64,000 bases of DNA from Sporosarcina obsidiansis (GTDB taxonomy: Bacteria; Bacillota; Bacilli; Bacillales_A; Planococcaceae), in contig NZ_WHVW01000001.1 of the NCBI RefSeq assembly GCF_009651005.1, positions 314,429 through 378,428 on the forward strand, given 5' to 3'. How positions within the stretch are numbered: the first letter of the stretch is position 1; every line of letters starts with the position of its first letter. A program made the position numbers and the translations under genes. This document shows positions 52,055 through 63,805 of this stretch, piece after piece. The notes beneath the pieces were generated by a model, which did no database searches, was not told the origin of the DNA, and saw nothing but the letters and a program-made list of their open reading frames with translations.

Positions 52055-52193
52055 GATTACATATAAAAGGGTGTTTGGTAAATGAATGATTGCCATTCAC
52101 TTAGACAGAAAGAACATGTATGAACAAGTTGTCGGAAAAGGATGGTTGGGCTATAATATGTAACAATCTTAGGGATAGAGAGTAGGAAGTTCA

Positions 52194-52775
52194 TTGGGGA
52201 AAAAAACGACAATTATTCAATCAGCTATAGAAGTGTTTCAAGAACAAGGGATAGAGAAGACGAAGATTTCTGACATTGTTAAGCGTGCAGGAATTGCACA
52301 AGGCACTTTTTATCTATACTTTCCTTCCAAACTTGCATTGATGCCCGCCATCGCCGAAGTGATGGTGGCGAAGACGATGGAAATTGTAAAACGAACGGTC
52401 GATGATCAAGCGGACTATCCAAAACAATTTGAACAGATGGTAGATGCCATCTATGAAGTGAATAAAGAGTATTATGAAATTTTAGCTGTCATTTATTCGG
52501 GGCTAGCTTCTACAGAACATATACGTGAATGGGAATCAGTATACGCACCTTTCTATGAATGGATTAGTGGAAAGCTAGAGGCAGCCAAATTGGAAGGAGC
52601 TGTCCGACAGACGATTAAGCCTGATCGCACTGCAAAAATTATTATTGGTTTAATTGAGTCAACAGCAGAGCAAGTTTTTCTGTATGCTCATCATGATGAA
52701 AGTGAAGCTGACCGACAGAAAGAAGAAGTATTAGATTTCCTGATGCATGCACTTCAGTTTCAGACGGTAAAGTGA
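52194..52775 (+). CDS. TetR-family regulator
   Basis: 193 residues. N-terminal helix-turn-helix (I-Q-S-A-I-E-V-F-Q-E-Q-G-I-E-K-T-K-I-S-D-I, then A-G-I-A-Q-G-T-F-Y-L-Y-F-P-S-K) is typical TetR. The C-terminal part is the helical ligand domain. TTG 52194 is preceded by AGGAAG. It stands just upstream of a remnant of an SMR drug efflux gene, which was probably its target. Confidence 0.9.
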   Translation: MGKKTTIIQSAIEVFQEQGIEKTKISDIVKRAGIAQGTFYLYFPSKLALMPAIAEVMVAKTMEIVKRTVDDQADYPKQFEQMVDAIYEVNKEYYEILAVIYSGLASTEHIREWESVYAPFYEWISGKLEAAKLEGAVRQTIKPDRTAKIIIGLIESTAEQVFLYAHHDESEADRQKEEVLDFLMHALQFQTVK

Positions 52776-52912
52776 TGTGAAGAATGAGTAGGCCCCCTAT
52801 TTCAGTAAGGGGCTTAACTTAATTTTAGTTTAATTATACTAACAAGAGTGTATCAGTATTTTTATTAGTAAGTTGTTATTATACGTTCTAAGATGAATGA
52901 CAGCTTTTTTAT

Positions 52913-53113
52913 GTATTTTGGAGAATTTGGAACTGCTATTTTCTTGCTCTATATTCCTTTACATATCTACAAGTAAGCACCGCATATGCTGTGTGGATAG
53001 GAGTAGTAACAGTTGGAGCTGTAGTGATTAACATAATTTTTTTCGGAGAATCCAAAAGTATTGGAAGAGTCGTAATCTTCTTTAGCGTAGTTGGTTTGAA
53101 AGTTTTATCATAA
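52913..53113 (+). pseudogene. C-terminal remnant of an SMR-family multidrug efflux gene
   Basis: The frame ending in TAA at 53111-53113 reads V-S-T-A-Y-A-V-W-I-G-V-V-T-V-G-A-V, then F-F-G-E-S, and a last helix ending K-V-L-S: the TM3-TM4 half of SMR proteins (A-Y-A-V-W x G is the family signature). About 65 codons are left of roughly 105, with no start codon and no membrane-embedded Glu in TM1. Confidence 0.8.
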
Positions 53114-53162
53114 TAAAAGGAACGGTCTTTGGTGTGAAAACCAAGTGACCGTTCCTTTTTTG
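53114..53162. terminator. Strong terminator between the SMR remnant and the deacetylase gene
   Basis: AAAAGGAACGGTC-x-TTGGT pairs with ACCAA-GTGACCGTTCC, then TTTTTT. Confidence 0.88.
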
Positions 53163-53169
53163 TTGACTA

Positions 53170-54324
53170 TTATTGACCAAGCAATTTTTGTTCAAAATCC
53201 TTAATAGACATACCAGAATGCACTCGCTGACGGTTCAGATGAAATGGTGAATCACCTTGAAATACATTCCCTTCTGAAATGGTGTAAGCACTTTGAATGC
53301 CCGCCACTTTACTAGCTCGTACACTATCTATACTTCTTATGCCGTAAGGGTAAGCAAGGGCGGAAACCGAAGCTTGCTTAGGAAGAATGCTATGAATTTT
53401 CTGGTTTGCTTTGAGAATGTCTTCGTAGATGGCCAGTCTAGGTGTGTATTCCAAAAGGGCAAGCCCAGTCATCGAATTGAACCCATGCAAATCGTATGTG
53501 TGGTTTTGGTAAGAGATGACATCCTGTGTTGACCGCATATCATCTTCTGTCAAATAACCAGGACGACCGATTCGGCTGGCTATCAAAAATGTAGTTGCTG
53601 TAAAGTGATTGGCTTTCAATATAGGATATGCCAGCTCAGCTGTAGAAGAGTAGCCATCATCAAAGGTAATAAGTACAGATTTCTCCGGAAGTTTTATTTT
53701 CTTTTGTAGCCATAATGTCAGTTCTTCAGGTGAAATAGTACGCCAATGATTTTTTTTCAAGTATGCCATTTGTGCCTTAAACTTATCTACTTCTAATATA
53801 GAAATATTATTACCTTTTTTAACCTGCACTAGATCGTGATACATAATAACGGGAATTCCTTTTTGAACTTCTATATCTTTTCTATAAATATATCCAGTCT
53901 TACCACCAAAAATGATAGGATAAAAATCACCTTTAATACGTTGTGAATAAATTACTTGCTTCGGTTGGAGATGACCAAATGCTACAGATTTGGTGTTTGG
54001 TTTGGAATAAATTTTCACATGCTTCTTGGTGTATAGACGAACTGGATTTGCACTTTTTAATTGATCAGAAGGCTGATTAATCATTCGACCTTTCATTTTA
54101 GAGAATTTCACTTCTATGTCACCGATTTTAGTATAATAAAAACGCTGATCTGATTTGGTTACAGTATGCACAGTACCTTTAGAAAACACCGCAATCTTTT
54201 GGCTCTCTTGGAAAACGGGCGTAGTGTCCACAAGTTTCACAACTTGCTCGTTAGCTGCCTGGGTAGTAAGATTTGCAAAAAGTAAGCTGCTAAAGAAAAC
54301 AACCACTAGTAATAACTTCTTCAT
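53170..54324 (-). CDS. Polysaccharide deacetylase with SH3-like N-domain
   Basis: 384 residues. Signal peptide (1-23). Residues about 25-150 form SH3-type beta units (V-R-L-Y-T-K-K-H-V-K-I-Y-S-K-P-N-T-K). The NodB domain (about 158-384) shows V-I-M-Y-H-D-L, L-I-T-F-D-D-G-Y with catalytic and metal Asp222/Asp223, zinc His275 and His280 (N-H-T-Y-D-L-H), and L-A-Y-P-Y-G. All key residues are present. It removes acetyl groups from N-acetylglucosamine polymers, most likely peptidoglycan or a surface polysaccharide. The ATG has GGAGAT 11 bases upstream, a slightly long spacing. Confidence 0.92.
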   Translation of the reverse strand: MKKLLLVVVFFSSLLFANLTTQAANEQVVKLVDTTPVFQESQKIAVFSKGTVHTVTKSDQRFYYTKIGDIEVKFSKMKGRMINQPSDQLKSANPVRLYTKKHVKIYSKPNTKSVAFGHLQPKQVIYSQRIKGDFYPIIFGGKTGYIYRKDIEVQKGIPVIMYHDLVQVKKGNNISILEVDKFKAQMAYLKKNHWRTISPEELTLWLQKKIKLPEKSVLITFDDGYSSTAELAYPILKANHFTATTFLIASRIGRPGYLTEDDMRSTQDVISYQNHTYDLHGFNSMTGLALLEYTPRLAIYEDILKANQKIHSILPKQASVSALAYPYGIRSIDSVRASKVAGIQSAYTISEGNVFQGDSPFHLNRQRVHSGMSIKDFEQKLLGQ

Positions 54325-54457
54325 TCTTCTTTTTATCTCCTATCTATATATCACTTTTCTAATAGTAAGTTGTCGCAATCGGGAAAGCAATATACTTTAT
54401 ACAGAAAATAATGCAGTTATTGTGAAGAGTATATCCGCTGTGGGCACATTTATTCAT

Positions 54458-54497
54458 ATAAAAAAGAACATATCCGAGAGATACTCAGACATGTTCC
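54458..54497 (-). terminator. Terminator after sda
   Basis: On the - strand GAACATGTC pairs with GGATATGTTC around a short arm, then TTTTTTAT. Confidence 0.75.
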
Positions 54498-54547
54498 ACT
54501 GTGAAGAATCCATTCTTTCATCCAAAAGAAAGAAGTGACTCCGAAGA

Positions 54548-54685
54548 CTAGCGAGAGAGGTGCGTCAATTCTAAGGCGCGTTTCTGTATCTCTCGTTCTA
54601 ACAATTGGATAAACTCTTGACTAAGATTTAACCTTTGTGCTTGTTGATACGAATAGAGCAGCATCTGATCGGACAATTGAAACAT
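54548..54685 (-). CDS. sda: Sporulation checkpoint protein Sda
   Basis: 45 residues. M-F-Q-L-S-D-Q-M-L-L-Y-S-Y-Q-Q-A and L-N-L-S-Q-E-F-I-Q-L-L-E-R-E-I-Q-K-R form the two-helix hairpin of Sda, close in length and pattern to the 46-residue B. subtilis protein. Sda binds the sporulation kinases KinA/KinB and blocks their autophosphorylation when replication is starting or DNA is damaged. GGGAGGCGG is the ribosome site. Three DnaA-box-like sequences lie upstream, matching the known DnaA control of sda. Confidence 0.9.
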   Translation of the reverse strand: MFQLSDQMLLYSYQQAQRLNLSQEFIQLLEREIQKRALELTHLSR

Positions 54686-54792
54686 AGTAGAACCGCCTCC
54701 CTTTATTGAATATCAAGCATCCAACCTGCATAGACTTCTAGGATGTTACAGAACACTTTACCAGATAGATACCAAAAGAACAACCGTTCGTT

Positions 54793-54871
54793 TTATCCAC
54801 ATTTCTAAGTGGATAAGCTGTGGGCAGTTTGTGCAAAGTCTAAACAAGCTTAAGTGTATAGCGGTGGATAA
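54793..54871. promoter_or_regulatory. DnaA-box cluster upstream of sda
   Basis: TTATCCACA at 54793-54801 is a perfect box. AGTGGATAA (54808-54816) and GGTGGATAA (54863-54871) are one-base variants on the other strand. They lie 108-186 bases before the sda start. Confidence 0.8.
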
Positions 54872-55199
54872 TGTGTACAGAGTTATAAACAAATACAAAA
54901 TTGTCGAAAGTTGTCGAAATATTCTTATGTATTCATGTTCTATAGTTCTAGACTAACTAACAAAAGAATTCAACATACTAATAGAAGAAAGCGTTTTTTA
55001 GAAGACTACAAATTTAGGGTGAAATTTTTGTTAAAACAAAATTCATATGGTGAATATTATTGAACTGAATTACTAACTAGTAGTATCAAATAGATATGAA
55101 AATAAAATAATGTGGAACATTTTAACTTCTGTTGTTACAGAGAAAATGAAGAAATGAAGTAGTATGGAAATAAATAATAAAAAAAATTAATTATATTCG

Positions 55200-55229
55200 A
55201 TATGCAATATATCGCAATATATTGCATAT
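55200..55229. promoter_or_regulatory. Inverted repeat with 13-bp perfect arms upstream of ilvD
   Basis: ATATGCAATATAT-CGCA-ATATATTGCATAT. It lies about 60 bases upstream of the ilvD -35 element and abuts the cre-like site. Operator or upstream activator site is possible. Confidence 0.5.
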
Positions 55230-55242
55230 GTAAGCGTGTTCA
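55228..55242 (+). promoter_or_regulatory. cre-like site upstream of the ilvD promoter
   Basis: ATGTAAGCGTGTTCA matches the cre consensus except one position. Its centre is about 90 bases before the expected transcription start, similar to the B. subtilis ilv-leu operon, where CcpA activates from an upstream cre. Confidence 0.5.
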
Positions 55243-55288
55243 GTAGGTTTCCATTAGTCGCAATTGATTAAAAACTTTAAAAATACGG

Positions 55289-55317
55289 TTGACCTTTATC
55301 CTCATACAAGATATGAT
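55289..55317 (+). promoter_or_regulatory. ilvD promoter
   Basis: TTGACC, 17 bases, TATGAT. Strong SigA match; transcription should start near 55325. Confidence 0.75.
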
Positions 55318-55355
55318 AGCAACAATCTAGTTCGCAGCTGTGATTCTATTCACTA

Positions 55356-55370
55356 GCTGTTCAGAATATT
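55356..55370 (+). promoter_or_regulatory. CodY-box-like site in the ilvD leader
   Basis: GCTGTTCAGAATATT matches 11 of 15 positions of AATTTTCWGAAAATT. It lies just after the expected start of transcription, where CodY would repress. CodY control of branched-chain genes is well known; this site is a moderate match. Confidence 0.4.
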
Positions 55371-55412
55371 CAATAGTAATTGGTTCGTTCAATTATTTTA
55401 GGAGAGATTGCA

Positions 55413-57080
55413 ATGAGAAGTGACATGATTAAAAAAGGAATCGATCGTGCACCACATCGCAGCTTACTTTATGCAGCAGGTGTAAAAACGAAAGATATGA
55501 ACAAACCATTTATTGGAGTGTGTAATTCATATATTGATATTATTCCAGGCCATGTGCATTTAAATAAGTTCGCGGAAGTAGTGAAAGAAGCCATTTGGGA
55601 AGCTGGTGGTGTACCGTTTGAATTCAACACAATTGGTGTGGATGACGGAATCGCGATGGGGCATATTGGTATGCGCTATTCATTACCAAGTCGGGAACTC
55701 ATAGCAGATTCAGCAGAAACCGTAATTAATGCACACTGGTTTGACGGCGTCTTCTATATACCGAATTGTGATAAAATCACGCCAGGAATGTTAATGGCAG
55801 CAGTTCGTACGAATGTGCCTTCTGTATTTGTTTCAGGTGGACCAATGGAAGCGGGTGTATCAGCAACAGGTGAAACACTTTCATTAACCTCTGTATTTGA
55901 AGGTGTAGGAGCTTACAAAAGTGGTAAAATGTCAGCAGAAACACTTAAAGACATTGAAGAGAATGCTTGTCCGTCATGCGGTTCTTGTTCGGGAATGTTC
56001 ACAGCGAATTCCATGAACTCTTTAATGGAGATGCTAGGCATGGCATTACCAGGAAATGCGACAATTCTTGCAACCTCTGATGAGCGACATAAGTTAATCA
56101 AGCAAGCAGCGAAGCATTTAATGGAATGTATCGAAAAAGATATTAAACCACGCGATATAATTACAAAAGAAACAATTGACGATGCGTTTGCGCTTGATAT
56201 GGCAATGGGTGGCTCTACTAACACAGTTCTTCACACATTGGCCATCGCGCATGAAGCGGAGATTGACTACAATATTGAAGACGTGAACGAAGTGGCAAAA
56301 CGAGTACCGTACTTATCTAAGATCATGCCGGCCTCTGATTACTCCATGCATGATGTGCATCTAGCCGGAGGTGTCAGCGCAATTGTCAATGAATTGTGTA
56401 AAATTGACGGTGCGATTCATAAAGATCGAATTACGATCACAGGTAAGACGATTGCGGAAGATGTCGCAGGACATGAAATTACGAACACAGAAGTGATTCG
56501 AACGAAAGACAATCCATATAGCCCAGTCGGTGGTCTATCCATCTTATTCGGTAATATTGCTCCTGAAGGTTCCGTTATCAAAGTGGGAGCAGTTGACCCA
56601 TCGATCAAGGATTTCAGGGGAGAGGCAATTGTCTTTGAATCACAAGAAGAAGCGCAAGAAAACATCGATAACGGTACAGTGCAAGCAGGCCATGTAGTTG
56701 TTATTCGATATGAAGGACCAAAAGGCGGTCCAGGAATGCCGGAAATGTTAGCTCCTACTTCCGCAATTATGGGTAGAGGACTAGGGAAAGAAGTAGCCCT
56801 GATTACAGACGGGCGTTTCTCGGGAGCATCTCGAGGTATTTCAATCGGACATATTTCACCAGAGGCGGCAGATGGCGGGCCAATTGCTCTTGTCGAAAAT
56901 GGAGACATTATTGAAATCGATTTGATTAACCGAACAATAGAATTGATTGTACCTGATGAAGTGCTTGCTGAACGACGACACGCATTAAAACCATTTGAAC
57001 CGAAGATTAAAAAAGGCTATCTAGGAAGATATTCTAAGTTAGTTACTTCTGCCAGTACAGGCGGAGTTATGAAAATTTAA
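55413..57080 (+). CDS. ilvD: Dihydroxy-acid dehydratase
   Basis: 555 residues from ATG 55413, preceded by AGGAGAG; the TTG at 55380 lies before that site. It dehydrates dihydroxy-isovalerate and dihydroxy-methylvalerate to the 2-keto acids of valine and isoleucine, using an Fe-S cluster. C-N-S-Y (about 49-52), P-N-C-D-K (about 119-123) and [17 protein letters not shown] (about 189-205) hold the cluster Cys residues. G-R-F-S-G-A-S-R-G is near residue 470. It is the first gene of the block but is separated from ilvB by a T-box leader. Confidence 0.95.
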   Translation: MRSDMIKKGIDRAPHRSLLYAAGVKTKDMNKPFIGVCNSYIDIIPGHVHLNKFAEVVKEAIWEAGGVPFEFNTIGVDDGIAMGHIGMRYSLPSRELIADSAETVINAHWFDGVFYIPNCDKITPGMLMAAVRTNVPSVFVSGGPMEAGVSATGETLSLTSVFEGVGAYKSGKMSAETLKDIEENACPSCGSCSGMFTANSMNSLMEMLGMALPGNATILATSDERHKLIKQAAKHLMECIEKDIKPRDIITKETIDDAFALDMAMGGSTNTVLHTLAIAHEAEIDYNIEDVNEVAKRVPYLSKIMPASDYSMHDVHLAGGVSAIVNELCKIDGAIHKDRITITGKTIAEDVAGHEITNTEVIRTKDNPYSPVGGLSILFGNIAPEGSVIKVGAVDPSIKDFRGEAIVFESQEEAQENIDNGTVQAGHVVVIRYEGPKGGPGMPEMLAPTSAIMGRGLGKEVALITDGRFSGASRGISIGHISPEAADGGPIALVENGDIIEIDLINRTIELIVPDEVLAERRHALKPFEPKIKKGYLGRYSKLVTSASTGGVMKI

Positions 57081-57089
57081 TAAATAAAA

Positions 57090-57380
57090 CGTTGATGAGG
57101 TTAAAGTAGATAGATACTTGTATTCACAGAGAGCCGGTGTTGCTGGAAACCGGTAGTACAACTATTTACGACATCCCCTCGGAGTGGACTGTTAAAAGGC
57201 ATGCTGATTAGACAGTCCCGGGCTTGATATTCGGGCTCGTTAGCAATGAAAAAGTGGAGTTTCGACTTGCTTTTTCATAAGGTGACAATTGTCACGAACT
57301 AGGGTGGTACCATGGAAACTTTTTCATCCCTATGTAAAGAAATTAGGTTTCTTTGCGTGGGATGAGAGGGTTTTTTTTTA
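57090..57380 (+). promoter_or_regulatory. T-box riboswitch, probably leucine-specific, before ilvBNC-leu
   Basis: Features in order: AGTAGATA-type motif in the lower Stem I (near 57106), Stem I tip (GCCGGTGTTGCTGGAAACCGGT area, split here as GCCGGTGT... and ...ACCGGT), specifier candidate CTC at 57178-57180 followed by a purine, T-box core AGGGTGGTACCATG at 57301-57314, and a terminator at 57323-57379 ending in nine T. Uncharged tRNA-Leu would stabilise the antiterminator and allow ilvB expression. An ATC at 57172 could also be read as an Ile specifier but is followed by C, which is less usual. Confidence 0.88.
57323..57379 (+). terminator. Terminator of the T-box leader
   Basis: CATCCC and AAAGAAA pair with TTTCTTT and GGGATG around a TTAGG loop, then nine T. 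Alternative to the antiterminator with the T-box core. Confidence 0.85.
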
Positions 57381-57548
57381 GGAAATCAACGGAAGTTAGC
57401 ATAACTACAACTAGGTGAATAATGGTATGAAAATAAAACTGATTCTTCAATCACCTGTAGAGTCACTAACTATCGAGCACAGTTTAAAAAAGGATTTAAT
57501 GATGGTGATCGTAATTATCTAGTAGTAGAAAAATGTAAGGAGGAGTTC

Positions 57549-59303
57549 ATGATGAGTGCTGAAGTACAAGAAAAACAGACTGCAACTGCGTCAATGCCTA
57601 CAGAACAACCGAATAAAAAGCCCGCTGATGGTTCTGCTATCTTGATTCAATCGCTAAAAGAACAAAATGTTGAAGTAATCTTTGGATATCCAGGGGGAGC
57701 TGTCCTCCCGATTTATGACGCTTTATATAATGATCCGATCCCACATGTTCTGGCACGTCATGAACAAGGAGCGATCCACGCTGCGGAAGGATACGCACGA
57801 GTTTCTCGAAAAACCGGTGTAGTTATTGCAACATCAGGACCTGGTGCAACGAATTTAGTGACGGGTATTACGGATGCTATGATGGATTCATTACCACTCG
57901 TAGTCATCACGGGTCAGGTAGCAAGCACAGTTATTGGTACAGATGCTTTCCAGGAAGCTGATATTATCGGTATTACACAGCCAATCACAAAGCACAACTA
58001 CCAAGTGCAAAATGTAGCTGATTTACCGCGTATTATTCGTGAGGCATTCCATATCGCATCGACTGGAAGACCAGGACCAGTAGTAGTTGATATTCCTAAA
58101 AATGTGGCAACTGATATTTTTGTTCCAATTGAGAAGGAAAATAAAGAAGTCAATTTGCCAGGATATCAGCCTACTAAAACGCCTAATTATCTGCAAATTC
58201 AAAAAGCAGCGCAAGCACTTTCTACGGCGAAGAAACCGATGATTCTTGCAGGTGCAGGTGTCCTTCATGCAGGTGGAACTGCTGAACTGAAAGAACTTGT
58301 AGAAAAACATCGAATCCCGATCACAAATACACTACTAGGTTTAGGTTCCATTCACGGAGACCACGAATTGTTTGTAGGAATGGCGGGAATGCACGGTACA
58401 GCAACTGCTAACTACGCTTTAAGTGAATGTGATGTAGTACTGAATGTCGGTGCTCGTTTTGATGATCGCTTGACAGGTAATTTGAACTCCTTTGTTCCGA
58501 ATGCACGAGTCATTCATGTGGACATTGATCCTGCTGAAATCGGGAAGAATGTACCGACTGAAATTCCAATTGTTTCAGATGCAAAAGAAGCATTGCTTGC
58601 ATTGTTGAAAGCAGATTTCAAATCACCGGATACAGCAGAGTGGGTTAATTATCTGAAGAATATGTCCAATGAATATCCACTTTGGTATAAAGAAGACGAT
58701 AAAGATCTACTGCCACAGCAAGCGTTGGAAATTATCCACCGCGTGACAAAGGGTGATGCGATCGTAACGACAGATGTAGGACAGCATCAGATGTGGACGG
58801 CTCAATACTATCGTTTGAATAATCCCGATAATTGGGTAACATCAGGTGGACTTGGGACTATGGGCTTCGGTTTCCCAGCTGCAATCGGTGCACAACTTGC
58901 TAAGCCGGATGCTACAGTCGTCGCAGTAGTTGGAGATGCAGGATTCCAGATGACAGCTCAAGAGTTATCTTTGCTGCAGGAACTGCGTATTCCGGTCAAA
59001 GTCGTTATCTTGAACAATGGTGCACTTGGAATGGTTCGTCAGTGGCAAGAGACGTTTTATGAAGAACGTTACTCTCAGTCACTAATACCGGTCCAGCCAG
59101 ACTTTATCAAATTAGCGGAAGCATACGATTTGAAAGGATACCGCATCCATACGCTAGAAGAAGCAGAAAAAATATTCGCGGAAGCATTATTATCTGATGA
59201 ACCAGTCGTGATTGATTGTCGGGTAAAACAACTTGAAAATGTCTACCCAATGGTTGCACCAGGCAAAGGCTTACAAGATATGATTGGAGTGAGTCCTAAG
59301 TGA
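57549..59303 (+). CDS. ilvB: Acetolactate synthase, large (catalytic) subunit
   Basis: 584 residues. It joins two pyruvates (or pyruvate and 2-ketobutyrate) with ThDP and [16 protein letters not shown] and [14 protein letters not shown] (with the ThDP-activating Glu) are in the N-terminal domain; the C-terminal domain has [13 protein letters not shown]...I-L-N-N-G, the ThDP/Mg2+ motif. TAAGGAGG precedes two ATG codons (57549 and 57552); either could be used. It overlaps ilvN by four bases (GTGA), giving translational coupling. Confidence 0.96.
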   Translation: MMSAEVQEKQTATASMPTEQPNKKPADGSAILIQSLKEQNVEVIFGYPGGAVLPIYDALYNDPIPHVLARHEQGAIHAAEGYARVSRKTGVVIATSGPGATNLVTGITDAMMDSLPLVVITGQVASTVIGTDAFQEADIIGITQPITKHNYQVQNVADLPRIIREAFHIASTGRPGPVVVDIPKNVATDIFVPIEKENKEVNLPGYQPTKTPNYLQIQKAAQALSTAKKPMILAGAGVLHAGGTAELKELVEKHRIPITNTLLGLGSIHGDHELFVGMAGMHGTATANYALSECDVVLNVGARFDDRLTGNLNSFVPNARVIHVDIDPAEIGKNVPTEIPIVSDAKEALLALLKADFKSPDTAEWVNYLKNMSNEYPLWYKEDDKDLLPQQALEIIHRVTKGDAIVTTDVGQHQMWTAQYYRLNNPDNWVTSGGLGTMGFGFPAAIGAQLAKPDATVVAVVGDAGFQMTAQELSLLQELRIPVKVVILNNGALGMVRQWQETFYEERYSQSLIPVQPDFIKLAEAYDLKGYRIHTLEEAEKIFAEALLSDEPVVIDCRVKQLENVYPMVAPGKGLQDMIGVSPK

Positions 59304-59818
59304 AACGAATCATTACAGTAACAGTAATTAACCAAAGCGGCGTATTGAACCGTGTAACGGGACTTCTCATGAAACGCCAATTCAATATTGAAAGCATCAC
59401 CGTCGGTCATACAGAACAGCCAAACAGATCCAAGATGACGTTTCAAGTTCATGTGGAAGACGAAAGTAAAATTGAACAACTTGTAAAGCAACTGCAAAAG
59501 CAGATTGATGTAATTACAGTTAAAGATATAACAGACAAAGCGATTGTGCTACGTGAGCTCGCCTTAGTCAAGGTGATCTCACCACCACAAATCCGCTCAG
59601 AGATGAATAGCATTGTCGAACCTTTCCGTGCGACCATTGTCGATTCAGGGAAAAATGTAGTAACTTACCAAGTAACGGGTGACCCAGATAAAATCGAAGC
59701 ATTTATCGATTTGCTGAAACCATATGGCATCAAAGAATTAACACGAACTGGCGCCACGGCATTTGCCCGTGATGTGCAAAAAGTTCAAGCACCACAGTTG
59801 TCTATCTTAAAACAATAA
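59300..59818 (+). CDS. ilvN: Acetolactate synthase, small (regulatory) subunit
   Basis: 172 residues. An N-terminal ACT domain ([18 protein letters not shown], about 3-80) binds valine for feedback control of IlvB; the C-terminal domain (L-A-L-V-K-V, then [13 protein letters not shown]) is the usual second half. GTG start overlaps the ilvB stop. The longer ~170-residue form is typical of Bacillales. The name ilvH is also used. Confidence 0.95.
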   Translation: MKRIITVTVINQSGVLNRVTGLLMKRQFNIESITVGHTEQPNRSKMTFQVHVEDESKIEQLVKQLQKQIDVITVKDITDKAIVLRELALVKVISPPQIRSEMNSIVEPFRATIVDSGKNVVTYQVTGDPDKIEAFIDLLKPYGIKELTRTGATAFARDVQKVQAPQLSILKQ

Positions 59819-59834
59819 TTCACACACACACTAG

Positions 59835-62409
<2,575 letters not shown>

Positions 62410-62476
62410 ATTGATTTTAAATCGGTATAATTGTTTAGTATACACAGCTGATTTTCAACATTATATAGCTAGGATT

Positions 62477-62589
62477 GTAGTGGAGGGCGGCGACTCCTGC
62501 GGGAAAAGCATGAGCCTTGAGACCCCGCAGGTAGCGAAGCGGACGAGGAGGCTCAAGCCATGCCTGCGGAAAGCGTCCGCCTGGAACGA
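62477..62589 (+). repeat. GC-rich dispersed intergenic repeat, copy 2, inside the leu operon
   Basis: Inverted relative to 19857-19977 and closely matching it. It sits between leuA and leuB. It can form a strong hairpin (CTTGAG...CTCAAG, with CCGCAGG/CCTGCGG), yet no T run follows. Frames in it are shadows. Confidence 0.85.
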
Positions 62590-62704
62590 AAATCCTTTAC
62601 CACTCACTAGGTAAGCTTTTAAGCGGAAATTTCAGCATAAGCTAAAAATAGAGGATAGAGTATTCGATCGAGTGATACGAGATTGATCAAGGAGGAGAAG
62701 TTCT

Positions 62705-63805
62705 ATGGAAAAGAAAGTAGCAGTATTGCCCGGCGACGGAATAGGACCAGAGGTAATGGCAGAGGCTGTTCGTGTGTTGGAAGTGATTGGCAGACGCTTT
62801 AATCATACGTTCCATACTGAGTATGGATTGATTGGCGGAGCAGCGATTGATGAAAACAATGATCCGCTTCCTAAAGAGACAATTGAATTATGTGAGTCAA
62901 GTGACGCCATTCTCCTCGGAGCTGTGGGTGGTCCAAAATGGGATCAAAATCCGTCTGAATTACGGCCGGAAAAAGGATTGCTCGCGATCCGAAAACATTT
63001 TGATCTATTTGCAAACCTTCGTCCCGTTGCAGCTGTTCCTTCTTTAATCCAAGCTTCTCCTTTAAAAGAAGAGATCGTCAAGGAAGTTGATATGATGATT
63101 GTACGGGAATTGACGGGGGGATTATACTTCGGAAAACCGAGCAGGCATACAGATCAATCTGCAGTAGATACTCTAGTATATACGCGTGAAGAAATCGAAC
63201 GCATTGTCGACAAAGGTTTCGAACTTGCCCGGTTGCGTAAAGGTAAAGTAACCTCTGTGGACAAAGCGAATGTACTCGAATCTAGTAAGCTTTGGAGAAA
63301 GATTGTAGAAGAAAAGAAAGCAGATTATCCAGATATTGAAGTGGAGCATCAGTTGGTAGACTCCTGTGCTATGAAACTCATTACGAATCCGGCAGCATTT
63401 GATGTCATCTTAACAGAAAACATGTTTGGTGATATTTTAAGTGATGAAGCTTCCGTCATTACAGGTTCACTTGGCTTATTGCCTTCAGCCAGTGTGCGTT
63501 CAGATGGATTAGGATTATACGAACCGGTACACGGTTCAGCACCGGACGTCGCTGGCCAAGGTATAGCGAACCCGGCAGCAGCGATTCTGTCAGTAGCCAT
63601 GATGCTAAAGTATTCATTCGGATTAGAAACAGAAGCTGCGGCTGTTGAGAAAGCAGTCAATACAGTTTTTGAAGAAGGTCACTTTACAGCGGACCTAGCA
63701 GGTAAAGATCAACGTGCATTATCCACTAAAGAATGGACAGATAAAATAGTAGATGAATTGGATCTTCAATTCGTATCCAACAGCATTATGTATTCATATA
63801 TCTAA
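62705..63805 (+). CDS. leuB: 3-isopropylmalate dehydrogenase
   Basis: 366 residues. Oxidises and decarboxylates isopropylmalate with NAD+. L-P-G-D-G-I-G-P-E-V (about 8-17), L-G-A-V-G-G-P-K-W (about 72-80), R-E-L-T-G-G-L-Y-F-G (about 138-147), N-M-F-G-D-I-L-S-D-E-A (about 241-251) and E-P-V-H-G-S-A-P-D (about 279-287) are the defining motifs. AAGGAGGAG precedes the ATG by six bases. The last residues (V-S-N-S-I-M-Y-S-Y-I) look longer than usual. leuCD would be expected beyond the window. Confidence 0.96.
   Translation: MEKKVAVLPGDGIGPEVMAEAVRVLEVIGRRFNHTFHTEYGLIGGAAIDENNDPLPKETIELCESSDAILLGAVGGPKWDQNPSELRPEKGLLAIRKHFDLFANLRPVAAVPSLIQASPLKEEIVKEVDMMIVRELTGGLYFGKPSRHTDQSAVDTLVYTREEIERIVDKGFELARLRKGKVTSVDKANVLESSKLWRKIVEEKKADYPDIEVEHQLVDSCAMKLITNPAAFDVILTENMFGDILSDEASVITGSLGLLPSASVRSDGLGLYEPVHGSAPDVAGQGIANPAAAILSVAMMLKYSFGLETEAAAVEKAVNTVFEEGHFTADLAGKDQRALSTKEWTDKIVDELDLQFVSNSIMYSYI

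Larger units (their letters stand above)
54872..55288. other. AT-rich region upstream of ilvD, no gene
   Basis: About 415 bases with no supported ORF. It holds a striking inverted repeat at 55200-55229 and a cre-like site at 55228-55242, described separately. Confidence 0.6.

Noticed and set aside
55933..56224. Antisense frames within ilvD and other long genes
   Set aside because: They are shadow frames opposite strongly conserved enzymes with no start signals.
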